A stretch of 16,099 nucleotides of DNA from NCBI GenBank assembly GCA_050259035.1, contig JBLMZW010000010.1, forward strand, positions 1 to 16,099. Reading direction: 5' to 3'. The notes below the pieces were generated by a model. It was not told the origin of the DNA and ran no database searches. It saw only the letters and a program-made list of their open reading frames with translations. Shown in pieces: positions 1-6,705 of this stretch. The stretch's first letter is position 1. Every line of letters starts with the position of its first letter. The translations under genes were made by a program, and so were the position numbers. The DNA is from JBLMZW01 sp050259035 (GTDB lineage: Bacteria > Bacillota > Syntrophomonadia > Syntrophomonadales > DTU052).

Positions 1-4
1 TGAT

Positions 5-31
5 AAAAGAGACCCGTCAAGGGTCTTTTTT
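5..31 (+). terminator. Intrinsic terminator of an upstream gene
   Basis: GACCC (11-15), loop GTCAA, GGGTC (21-25), then TTTTTT. The A-rich 5' flank (5-10) extends the stem by pairing with the T tract, so it may also work weakly on the other strand. The window opens with TGATAA, so the stop codon of an unseen upstream + strand gene may be at 1-3 or 4-6; the frame cannot be decided. Confidence 0.8.
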
Positions 32-36
32 AGTGT

Positions 37-64
37 TAAAGTATTTCTAACTGTTTCTCGATAC
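37..64 (+). promoter_or_regulatory. Sigma-28 (sigma-D)-type promoter for flagellin 1 / leader RNA
   Basis: TAAAGTAT (37-44), 12 nt, CTCGATAC (57-64). The known flagellar sigma consensus is TAAAGTTT-N11-GCCGATAA, with slightly longer spacing tolerated in Bacilli. The -35 matches 7 of 8 positions and the CGATA core of the -10 is intact. It begins 6 nt after a terminator. Expected transcription start is about 71, which gives a leader of about 460 nt before the flagellin ATG at 532. Two other promoters in the window have the same 16-nt spacing between TAAA and the -10 octamer, which supports the call. Confidence 0.65.
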
Positions 65-87
65 AGATAACAAATACACTGTTTGGT

Positions 88-419
88 GGGGCTGGACTCC
101 TTTGGGAGAGGCCCCCGGACGCCGATTGATTGAGGCGTCCTAACCTGGAGGAGGACTTGATATGGCAAGGGGCCTCTGTACATTTCTTGCCGGGACATGC
201 CTGCGGCAACCTGTCGCTAAAGGCATAACCGGTAAAGCAATTCCTAACTGCGGCGGTTTGAATGACTGCCAGCAGGGATCTTTTTATTCCCCGAATGCCA
301 GACAATTATTGTCCTTCCCAGCCCACCGGGCGGTTCTATCTGTGGAGGTGAGAACTGACCAGTACCGGCCTCCACCGGCGATAGCTTTGGCCCGTGAGCC
401 ATGTGCAGGAGTCGGCTGG
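88..419 (+). ncRNA. Candidate structured noncoding RNA / long flagellin leader
   Basis: The 500 bases before flagellin 1 show no believable gene but many perfect helices: 88-92/111-115 around 97-100/105-108; 117-123/134-140 (7 bp); 164-169/186-191 (6 bp); 190-193/229-232 around 197-202/221-226; 248-257/265-275 (10 bp with one bulged A); 301-305/309-313; 342-348/369-375 (7 bp); and a long-range closing helix 318-323/414-419. A further 9-bp perfect match, 107-115/169-177, competes with the first stem and could be a pseudoknot or a switch. It lies just downstream of a sigma-28-type promoter. I found no tmRNA TPsiC arm, no RNase P core and no known c-di-GMP aptamer signature. The raiA-motif RNA of Firmicutes, which occurs near comF/hpf genes, is a reasonable candidate family, but I cannot confirm it by eye. 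The boundaries are approximate. Confidence 0.55.
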
Positions 420-470
420 TTGAATTTTTAAAATACCGGATTATCCCCGGCAGGGGGGAAAACTTTACAG

Positions 471-521
471 CCTGGGAAATCAGGTAGAAACCAAAATTGA
501 AAGGATTTTGTTTCAAGGAGG
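471..521 (+). promoter_or_regulatory. Flagellin 1 hairpin and ribosome binding site
   Basis: CCTG (471-474) and CAGG (481-484) form a short stem that exposes GGAAAT in the loop. It is followed by AAGGAGG (515-521), 10 nt before the ATG at 532. A GGA in a hairpin loop upstream of a second GGA in the Shine-Dalgarno is the CsrA dual-site arrangement known from B. subtilis hag. Here the stem is weak and its loop lacks the preferred A-N-GGA context, so CsrA binding is only a possibility. The ribosome binding site itself is clear. Confidence 0.4.
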
Positions 522-531
522 ACGATAATTA

Positions 532-3500
532 ATGAGGATTTACCATAACATTCCGGCGTTAAACGCTTACAACAACCTGGACCGGACCCAGGGACTGGCT
601 ACCAAAGCCCTGGAGAAATTATCTTCCGGTCTGAGAATAAACCGGGCGGCAGACGATGCGGCCGGTCTGGCCATTTCCGAAAAGATGAGGGGACAGATAA
701 AAGGAATAGACCAGGCTACCAGAAACGCGCAGGACGGCATCTCTCTTATGCAAACCGCTGAAGGAGCTATGAACGAAGTTCACTCCATGCTTCAGCGCAT
801 GAGGGAACTAGCGGTTCAAGCAGCCAACGATACATACACATCCGCCGACCGCAAGGAGATTCAAAAAGAAGTTGAACAATTAAAGCAAGAGATAAACCGG
901 GTTGCCAGCACTACTGAGTTTAACACCAAAAAGCTCCTGGATGGCAGTGCAGCCTTATTATGGAGTTCAGACGATATAAACACCAAGGTTATTGCCAGAG
1001 ATGGTTTACGTTCAACGGACCAATTCGGACAGAAGGCCGCCGGAGGCGGAAACTTTAAACTGGAGATTACAGCTGCTCCTGGCACCGCCCAGGTCTTAAA
1101 AAGCGACATATTCAAAGTAAAACATAACACCGGTGGGGTAGTTACCATTGATCAGACCAATGGCACCTCCAACAGCGGCATAACTGAATTAAGCCAGACC
1201 AACATGCGAAATGGATCCTACAGCTTAAACGTGGTGGATCTTAATGCTGATACTCAGACTACCAGGGAGACCTTCTGGGTCGGCGGCACCTATCAGCAAA
1301 AAAACACTAACGGTTACGGGTTGGTGGAAATAGCCGATGCAGATGCCGGCATCGCCGGTGGGGCAGAAGATGCCAACGCTTCCATGGTCTTTGATGTTAC
1401 CAGTGTGGATACGGTTGCCCATACAATAACAGTGACCGTTACTTCCAACCAGTACCTGCAGGATGGAACCTATACCAAGCAGGAAGTTAATAACCTGGTT
1501 CTAAGCACTGACGGTGCGGATAATACCTTTACCGTCGGGGATATAACCTTCGCCGCAGGGGCTTTCCACCTGGCTGAGGCCGAGAATTTCAGTATCGGTG
1601 ACAAATGGGTTATGAATATAACCGGGGAAACTGATAATGCCAATGACCAGCAACTGGCCCTAACCGGCAACAATTACAACATGACCTGGACATTTAATAA
1701 TGGAGCGATGGATAACAAGACTGATCAGGAACTGAAGTTCTTCCAGGTGGACAAGGTAACCGGAAGCATCGAAGAGGCTACAATTACTTTTTCCTCTACT
1801 GATCTAACCGAACGCGCTACCAGCCAGAGCTTCCTTTCCACGCAACCATTTATTAACGGGATAAACGGAGACGGCTGGCGGACAGCCAGCAACTTCACTA
1901 TGACAGCTGATACCGGAGCAGCAGTAGCTAATGCTAGTGGTTCCGTAGAATACGCCTATAACCAGAAGAAGCAAAACGGATGGGTCAGCGCTACGGTGGG
2001 TGTAGCCGAAGATACCAACGCCAATACCTATTTCGAAATCCTCCAGATAGACGGTAATAATGTCAAAGCCATGGCTAAATCCTGGGAAATGGACCAAACC
2101 GGCGCCACCGCATACCATGAAGCGGTCGTCGACCTGACCGCCGGCAGTTCCGCTAATGCGGTAGTCGGAGGTGTTACCTATTCTATTACCCTGGGTGCCG
2201 CGAGTAAGCTTACCATCGGTGACAAATTTGTAACCAATTCGGTGGCTGCCAGAGCTGCAGGTGATACCAATCTTAATTTATCCGCCAAACTGCGAGACCC
2301 GGCTACCGAGACAGTAGCTGCAGACAGTTACCTGGATCTTAACTGGACGGTGGATGCGGCGGCCGTTGCATCCGATATAGAGCTCAACCATTTCAGCTTG
2401 AATGAGAGCACCGGTCAGGTGTTTGAAACCAGGGTCGGTCTGGAAGGTACCGGGGCGGCCTTGAACGCTGATACCACCGTTACCTGGCAGACCAATACCA
2501 AAGACGCGGTATCTTTTACCACTGGGGAGAAAATCGGAGATCTGGCCAGCCTGAATTCTCGGCTGTATGATATCGACAAGTTCTGGGACTCCAATGGGAA
2601 CTTCATGCTGCAGGATCCCAAGACCATCGAGATTCAGCAGGGCAACGGGGCCAAGGCAACCATAACCCTTTACAGCACTGATACCATGCAAAATGTGCGG
2701 GATAAGTTAAATGCCGCTATTAAAAGCGACTCTCCGGACGGTCTGGGGCAGGGACGATTAATTGATTCCGATAACTTTGTAACCTTCGTATCCACCCCCG
2801 AGGATACCGGGCTGGAAACCGTATCTGGAACCTTCGTTATAAGGTCGGCTGTTCCGGGTAAGGAAGGAGAACTCCATTTCTTCGGGGATGAAAACATTAT
2901 CAATGCACTCAGCCTTAACTCAATTCAGACGTCAACTGAAAACCGATTCAGCGTGGACATCAGCAACGCCCATACCGGCCAGGCCATTGTCACCGACTCG
3001 GAAATGTCCGGGAATCTGATGGTCGGTAAAATAAACAAAGGGGTCGATGTTAAGTTTGATGCCAACGCAGGGATAACCGTAGGCTGGGATGAAAGCACCA
3101 AAACCTTTGCTTTAAATGGTGGTGCCGCCAACACCTACACCACCTATGTCCATCTGGTGGATAATACCATGCTCTTCCAGATCGGAGCCAACGAACAGCA
3201 GGACATGAACGCGGCTATCGGACGACTGGACTGTCTGGCCATGGGAGTAGACGGAATAGTAGTAACCGACCGGGTATCAGCAGGAAGGGCTATAACCACT
3301 ATCGACAACGCCGTTCAGCAGGTATCCACCCAGAGAGCCACCCTGGGAGCAGTTCAGAATAGACTGGAGCATACAATTAATAACCTGGTGGTAGCTTCGG
3401 AGAACTTGACTGCCTCTGAATCTCGGATAAGAGATGTTGACATGGCTAAGGAGATGATGGAGTACACCAAGTGGAACATACTCAATCAAGCCGGTACGGC

Positions 3501-3561
3501 CATGCTGGCCCAGGCCAACCAGAGACCGCAGATGGTATTGCAACTCCTCGGTGGGGGTTAG
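532..3561 (+). CDS. hag: Giant flagellin 1 (1009 aa)
   Basis: Main subunit type of the flagellar filament, exported by the flagellar type III apparatus and polymerised outside the cell. The N-terminal D0/D1 region (about residues 1-170) has the family signature LSSGLRINRAADDAAGLAIS. The C-terminal D1/D0 region (about 890-1009) contains SRIRDVDMAKEM and ends QRPQMVLQLLGGG. Typical flagellins have about 270-500 residues; the excess lies in a Thr/Asn/Ala-rich D2/D3 insert. Residues about 245-425 and 455-635 look like a duplicated domain, and about 670-890 is shared with flagellin 2. Cys901 is the only cysteine I see, which is odd for a secreted filament protein. No HExxH metalloprotease motif was found, so it is not a flagellinolysin. 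The start is fixed by AAGGAGG 10 nt upstream and by the conserved N terminus. A strong terminator follows. Surface Ser/Thr residues are probable targets of the downstream Maf operon (inference). Confidence 0.95.
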   Translation: MRIYHNIPALNAYNNLDRTQGLATKALEKLSSGLRINRAADDAAGLAISEKMRGQIKGIDQATRNAQDGISLMQTAEGAMNEVHSMLQRMRELAVQAANDTYTSADRKEIQKEVEQLKQEINRVASTTEFNTKKLLDGSAALLWSSDDINTKVIARDGLRSTDQFGQKAAGGGNFKLEITAAPGTAQVLKSDIFKVKHNTGGVVTIDQTNGTSNSGITELSQTNMRNGSYSLNVVDLNADTQTTRETFWVGGTYQQKNTNGYGLVEIADADAGIAGGAEDANASMVFDVTSVDTVAHTITVTVTSNQYLQDGTYTKQEVNNLVLSTDGADNTFTVGDITFAAGAFHLAEAENFSIGDKWVMNITGETDNANDQQLALTGNNYNMTWTFNNGAMDNKTDQELKFFQVDKVTGSIEEATITFSSTDLTERATSQSFLSTQPFINGINGDGWRTASNFTMTADTGAAVANASGSVEYAYNQKKQNGWVSATVGVAEDTNANTYFEILQIDGNNVKAMAKSWEMDQTGATAYHEAVVDLTAGSSANAVVGGVTYSITLGAASKLTIGDKFVTNSVAARAAGDTNLNLSAKLRDPATETVAADSYLDLNWTVDAAAVASDIELNHFSLNESTGQVFETRVGLEGTGAALNADTTVTWQTNTKDAVSFTTGEKIGDLASLNSRLYDIDKFWDSNGNFMLQDPKTIEIQQGNGAKATITLYSTDTMQNVRDKLNAAIKSDSPDGLGQGRLIDSDNFVTFVSTPEDTGLETVSGTFVIRSAVPGKEGELHFFGDENIINALSLNSIQTSTENRFSVDISNAHTGQAIVTDSEMSGNLMVGKINKGVDVKFDANAGITVGWDESTKTFALNGGAANTYTTYVHLVDNTMLFQIGANEQQDMNAAIGRLDCLAMGVDGIVVTDRVSAGRAITTIDNAVQQVSTQRATLGAVQNRLEHTINNLVVASENLTASESRIRDVDMAKEMMEYTKWNILNQAGTAMLAQANQRPQMVLQLLGGG
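1261..2440 (+). repeat. Tandem domain duplication inside flagellin 1
   Basis: Protein-level repeat in the surface-exposed insert. Matching landmarks are: NTNGYGLVEIAD with KQNGWVSATVGVAED; IGDKWVMN (from residue 355) with IGDKFVTN (from residue 562); MTWTFNNGAMD with LNWTVDAAAVA; FQVDKVTGSIEE (from residue 404) with FSLNESTGQVFE (from residue 621). The offset is 207-217 residues. Flagellin 2 has only one IGDK-like landmark (VGDK, residues 381-384). The copies have diverged and are not obvious at DNA level, so the duplication is old. Repeat edges are approximate. Confidence 0.6.
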
Positions 3562-3594
3562 AAAACACGATAATTCAATTCAACCGTATGAAAT

Positions 3595-3626
3595 GGAAGG
3601 TCGGGCTTGTTCCCGGCCTTCTTTTA
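3595..3626 (+). terminator. Intrinsic terminator after flagellin 1
   Basis: GAAGGTCGGG (3596-3605), loop CTTGTT, CCCGGCCTTC (3612-3621). This is a 10-bp stem with one G-T wobble, followed by TTTTATT. It begins 34 nt after the flagellin 1 stop codon and separates this gene from the flagellin 2 transcript. Confidence 0.9.
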
Positions 3627-3685
3627 TTAATACTCTCCATACACAAAAAAATCTTTAAGATTAACTTGCTTAAAAAAATAACCCT

Positions 3686-3713
3686 TAAAGTTTTTAATAA
3701 CTTGATACGATAC
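3686..3713 (+). promoter_or_regulatory. Sigma-28 (sigma-D)-type promoter for flagellin 2
   Basis: TAAAGTTT (3686-3693) is a perfect match to the flagellar sigma -35 consensus. It is followed after 12 nt by TACGATAC (3706-3713), with the CGATA core in place. Spacing is identical to the promoters at 37-64 and 6618-6645. A start near 3720 gives a leader of about 350 nt before the ATG at 4073. Confidence 0.7.
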
Positions 3714-3807
3714 AATTATTGGAGTCTGAAGCATGACGGAAAAAATACTTGAATAAATTTTAACAATCTATTAAAAAAACTCGATAATTATATTAATATT
3801 ATAATAA

Positions 3808-3864
3808 GGTATCTTATCAGGTTTATAATCGTCGGACGGGTTATAAGTATTTGATTGAGATACC
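3808..3864 (+). other. Large leader stem-loop with GGA near its apex
   Basis: GGTATCT (3808-3814) pairs with AGATACC (3858-3864). Inside it, ATCA (3816-3819) can pair with TGAT (3852-3855), and TTATAA (3823-3828) with TTATAA (3841-3846). The apex reads TCGTCGGACGGG and exposes a GGA. It lies directly upstream of the first GGA-loop hairpin and belongs to the long 5' leader of flagellin 2. Confidence 0.45.
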
Positions 3865-3868
3865 GGTA

Positions 3869-3903
3869 CCCTGCAAGGATGCGGGGAATAACAATCAAGG
3901 AGG
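3869..3903 (+). promoter_or_regulatory. Upstream GGA-hairpin plus orphan Shine-Dalgarno (CsrA-type module A)
   Basis: CCCTGC (3869-3874), loop AAGGAT, GCGGGG (3881-3886), then 10 nt, then AAGGAGG (3897-3903). The loop holds A-A-GGA, the preferred CsrA context, and the Shine-Dalgarno supplies a second GGA. No ATG or GTG lies at a usable distance: the next codons run into TAG at 3919-3921, so this ribosome binding site appears to start nothing. It is a second copy of the module at 4028-4064, with the same internal spacing. It could be a decoy or sequestering site for CsrA or ribosomes, or a relic of a duplicated leader. Confidence 0.6.
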
Positions 3904-3925
3904 ATTGATATAAAGATATAGTGAG

Positions 3926-3980
3926 CAGGTATCATCTTGTGGATTTTTATCAATGTAATGAAGGTGATCACCTGTTTTTT
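3926..3980 (+). terminator. Intrinsic terminator inside the flagellin 2 leader (attenuator candidate)
   Basis: CAGGT then ATCATCTT (3926-3938) pairs with AAGGTGAT, a bulged C, then ACCTG (3961-3974). This gives 13 bp including one G-T pair, with a 22-nt loop, followed by TTTTTT (3975-3980). It lies about 260 nt downstream of the expected start and about 90 nt before the flagellin 2 ATG. No gene ends here. Transcripts stopped here would be a short RNA carrying module A. The sequence CACCTGT (3969-3975) can also pair with ACAGGTG (4011-4017), a possible alternative fold. Confidence 0.6.
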
Positions 3981-4027
3981 GCTTGGTAGGGCGTCCAACT
4001 ATCAGTAAACACAGGTGGTTCGAGTAA

Positions 4028-4064
4028 CTCTCGCAGGGAAGCGGGAGAAAAATCATCAAGGAGG
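4028..4064 (+). promoter_or_regulatory. GGA-hairpin plus functional ribosome binding site of flagellin 2 (CsrA-type module B)
   Basis: CTCTCGC (4028-4034), loop AGGGAA, GCGGGAG (4041-4047), 10 nt, AAGGAGG (4058-4064), then 8 nt to ATG 4073. The loop presents A-G-GGA and the Shine-Dalgarno presents A-A-GGA. This is the dual-site layout by which CsrA blocks translation of hag in B. subtilis (family knowledge). That a CsrA protein acts here is inference, since neither csrA nor fliW is in the window. Confidence 0.65.
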
Positions 4065-4072
4065 ATGAGTAT

Positions 4073-6535
4073 ATGAGAGTTAGACATAATATTGAAGCAT
4101 TAAATGCCTATAACAATCTCTTCAGAATCAACAGCGAGTCAGCTAAATGCATCAAACGGTTATCTTCAGGTCTTAGGATCAACGGAGGGGCGGATGACGC
4201 CGCAGGTCTGGCCATATCCGAGAAGATGAGAGGACAGATCTCCGGTCTCAATCAAGCAGTAAGAAACTCCCAGGATGGCATTTCACTTCTGCAAACTGCT
4301 GAGGGTGCTCTGAATGAAACCCATTCCATTCTGCAGCGTATGAGAGAACTGTCAGTTCAGGCGGCCAATGATACCTATACCGCCAATGACCGGCAGGAAA
4401 TCCAGAAGGAAATCGATCAGTTAAAATCTGAGATTGACCGCATCGCCAACACCACCGAGTTCAACACCAAGAAACTGTTGGACGGCTCGGCATCCGCTCT
4501 GGTCAGTTCTGACAAACTGCAAACCAAGATAATCATGCGTGACGGCCTGCGGACCATAGACCAGTTCGGGCAGAAGGCGGCCGGCGGCGGCAACTATAAG
4601 CTGGAAATCACCGCAACTCCTGGTGAAGCTGAGATTCAAAAGACTGACATTTTCAAGGTTAAACACGGCGGCGACAGTGTCTTGAATCTGGCAATCAACG
4701 ATGATTCCGGAATTGAGCATGTTTCCGCGGATTACCTGGCCTATAGCACTTCAGTCAGTTCTACGGGAGCCCTGGCCAGTTATACCATTGATACCAAACA
4801 CGTAACCACCGCTGATCTTACTGCGGCTTTTACCGCCGGAACCATAATAGGAATAGGGACATCCGGGGCTGCAGCAGGGGATGTTAGTTTCACAGCCACC
4901 ATTTCATATTTCCAGTCAACGGCTATTACCGCTGCCCAGGCCACAACTTGGGCCTTCTGGGGTGGATTGTCAGTTAGTGCAGCGGCAGCCACAGCTATTG
5001 CCAACAACTATGTACTGCAATTTGAAGTTAAATCAATGTCAGCCGGACAGACTGTATATACGTATCAGGGTTATAAAATGACCCAGACCGGTGGAATTAG
5101 TAATATTACAGCTACTGATATAACAATAGCGGGTACTTCAGGAACTAACTTTGCTATCGATGGGATCAACTTCTCCGCCGATACCGGAACTCTTTCCATG
5201 ACCAATGTTACGGTCGGAGATAAAAACCTGGTTACCATTGCTGCCGCTATTCAAACTGCGAATATTGACGCGGTGTCTGAAGTTCGTTTCCAGTATGACG
5301 GGTTGAATGTAGCAGAGTTTGTTGTTGACGAGGAGGTCCTGGATAATCAGGAATTCACCTTCAAGACTATAACCTTTGATACCAGGCAGGCTGACGAGTA
5401 CAAGGGCGACACCCTGACCGGTACGGTAACCATAACCGGTAATGGAATACAGGGTTCAGGCTATTCCTATCTGACCGGAGCGGCCTCCTTTACTTACAAT
5501 GTGGCGTTAGGAAATGTTGCTTCACTTGATACCCAACTGTACGACATCGATAAGTTTTGGGACGCCAACGGCAACTTCCTCCTGACCGATCCGAAGACCA
5601 TCACTCTGACCCAGGGCGACGGTAAGTCGACCAGTGTAACCTTCTTCTCCACCGATACCATCATGGATGTCAGGGATAAGCTAACCAAGGCTATCAGTGA
5701 AGGACTGGGGCAGGGGACGCTCTTAGATTCCTACGATGACACCCAGAATTTTGTAAGTTATGTTACTAACGCAGAGACCTCCGGAGTGGAAACAGTTGAA
5801 GGAACATTTGTGATCCGTTCCGCTATTGCCGGCGATGCGGGCGAAATCAAGTTCATCGGTGATGAGTCCCTGCTGAACGCACTGAGTCTCACCACGATTC
5901 AGGCCAGTACCGAGAATAAATTCGAAGTGGATGTAACCGATGCCCATGACGCTACCAAGAAGGTGGCAGAAGATGTCAAGATCACTGGCAATAAGCTGGT
6001 AGGGACGGTCCATAAGAACGTCGATGTCATATTTGACCCGGCGGCCGGTATAGATACCACCTGGGACAGCGCAACCAAGGAATACACTTTAACCGGCGGG
6101 ACTTCCAACAAGTATACCACCTATGTTCATCTGGCAGATAATACTATGGTGTTCCAGATCGGAGCCAACGAGAAACAGGATATGAGCGCAGCCATTGGAC
6201 GGATGGATTCACTGGCACTGGGAGTTAACAACCTGCTGGTAACCGATCGGGCTTCAGCCGGACGTTCGATAACCAAGGTTGACAATGCCATAGGTGTTGT
6301 ATCCAATCAGAGGTCCACTCTGGGGGCGGTTCAGAACAGGCTGGATCATACCATCAACAACTTGATGGTGGCTTCCGAGAACCTGACCGCGGCCGAGTCC
6401 CGCATCAGAGACGTGGATATGGCCCAGGAGATGATGGAGTTCACCAAGTGGAACATCCTCGGCCAGTCGGCTACCGCAATGCTGGCCCAGGCCAACCAGA
6501 GACCGCAGATGGTTCTTCAGTTACTGGGAGGCTAA
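4073..6535 (+). CDS. hag: Giant flagellin 2 (820 aa)
   Basis: Second flagellar filament subunit, paralogous to flagellin 1. The N-terminal D0/D1 (about 1-170) carries LSSGLRINGGADDAAGLAIS; the C-terminal region has SRIRDVDMAQEM and ends QRPQMVLQLLGG. Similarity to flagellin 1 is high up to about residue 205 and again from about 482 (YDIDKFWD) to the end. Between these lies an unrelated-looking, Ala/Thr-rich module of about 280 residues, against about 465 in flagellin 1. Cys26, within the normally cysteine-free D0/D1 region, is unusual. It has its own sigma-28-type promoter, a complex leader, and a perfect terminator behind it, so it is transcribed separately from its neighbours. It may be a minor or alternative filament protein, or expressed under different conditions from flagellin 1 (inference). 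The start is set by AAGGAGG 8 nt upstream. Confidence 0.95.
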   Translation: MRVRHNIEALNAYNNLFRINSESAKCIKRLSSGLRINGGADDAAGLAISEKMRGQISGLNQAVRNSQDGISLLQTAEGALNETHSILQRMRELSVQAANDTYTANDRQEIQKEIDQLKSEIDRIANTTEFNTKKLLDGSASALVSSDKLQTKIIMRDGLRTIDQFGQKAAGGGNYKLEITATPGEAEIQKTDIFKVKHGGDSVLNLAINDDSGIEHVSADYLAYSTSVSSTGALASYTIDTKHVTTADLTAAFTAGTIIGIGTSGAAAGDVSFTATISYFQSTAITAAQATTWAFWGGLSVSAAAATAIANNYVLQFEVKSMSAGQTVYTYQGYKMTQTGGISNITATDITIAGTSGTNFAIDGINFSADTGTLSMTNVTVGDKNLVTIAAAIQTANIDAVSEVRFQYDGLNVAEFVVDEEVLDNQEFTFKTITFDTRQADEYKGDTLTGTVTITGNGIQGSGYSYLTGAASFTYNVALGNVASLDTQLYDIDKFWDANGNFLLTDPKTITLTQGDGKSTSVTFFSTDTIMDVRDKLTKAISEGLGQGTLLDSYDDTQNFVSYVTNAETSGVETVEGTFVIRSAIAGDAGEIKFIGDESLLNALSLTTIQASTENKFEVDVTDAHDATKKVAEDVKITGNKLVGTVHKNVDVIFDPAAGIDTTWDSATKEYTLTGGTSNKYTTYVHLADNTMVFQIGANEKQDMSAAIGRMDSLALGVNNLLVTDRASAGRSITKVDNAIGVVSNQRSTLGAVQNRLDHTINNLMVASENLTAAESRIRDVDMAQEMMEFTKWNILGQSATAMLAQANQRPQMVLQLLGG

Positions 6536-6572
6536 GGCTAAAACAAAAAAGGAATACCAGGAACTATCAACG

Positions 6573-6597
6573 AAAAGCCGGGTTATCCCGGCTTTTT
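6573..6597 (+). terminator. Intrinsic terminator after flagellin 2
   Basis: GCCGGG (6577-6582), loop TTAT, CCCGGC (6587-6592) and TTTTT. AAAA upstream extends the pairing to 10 bp. It begins 37 nt after the stop codon and isolates the flagellin from the glycosylation operon. Confidence 0.92.
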
Positions 6598-6617
6598 ACT
6601 TTGCCCCGGTCAAATTC

Positions 6618-6648
6618 TAAAGTCATAATAACAACTCAACGATATAAT
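6618..6648 (+). promoter_or_regulatory. Promoter of the flagellin glycosylation operon (sigma-28-type, possibly also sigma-A)
   Basis: TAAAGTCA (6618-6625), 12 nt, AACGATAT (6638-6645), with the same spacing as the two flagellin promoters. A perfect TATAAT (6643-6648) overlaps the -10 and has AAGTCA 17 nt upstream (weak match to TTGACA), so the site could serve the housekeeping sigma too. Expected start is near 6652, giving a leader of only about 55 nt. Confidence 0.55.
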
Positions 6649-6705
6649 ACAAAGAAACTTGGCTGATTAACCATTTGGTAAAATATAGAGCCTATTGGAG
6701 GGAAC

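Noticed and set aside
88..380. Resemblance to tmRNA (GGGGCTG start, CTCCACC near 370)
   Set aside because: No TPsiC-like GTTCGAATC arm, no CCA end at the right place and no tag reading frame; the matches are short and by chance.
162..431. 89-codon open frame with a good ribosome binding site upstream of flagellin 1
   Set aside because: The translation shows no domain, is rich in Arg, Pro, Cys and Gly without pattern, and its span is filled by perfect RNA helices; a structured RNA explains it better.
532..3561. Flagellin 1 as a flagellinolysin (protease-bearing flagellin)
   Set aside because: No HExxH motif in the insert; the nearest, HEAVVD, lacks the second His.
3471..3752. 93-codon + strand frame overlapping the end of flagellin 1
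   Set aside because: Starts inside the conserved flagellin C terminus in another frame and runs through the terminator; no ribosome site or domain.
3761..3787. Second sigma-28-like site TAAC-N15-CTCGATAA upstream of flagellin 2
   Set aside because: The -35 is imperfect and the spacing differs from the other three sites; the promoter at 3686-3713 is clearly better. It may be a minor start.
3562..4072. c-di-GMP or other known riboswitch in the flagellin 2 leader
   Set aside because: No recognisable aptamer core; the hairpins are explained by GGA-loop modules and a terminator.
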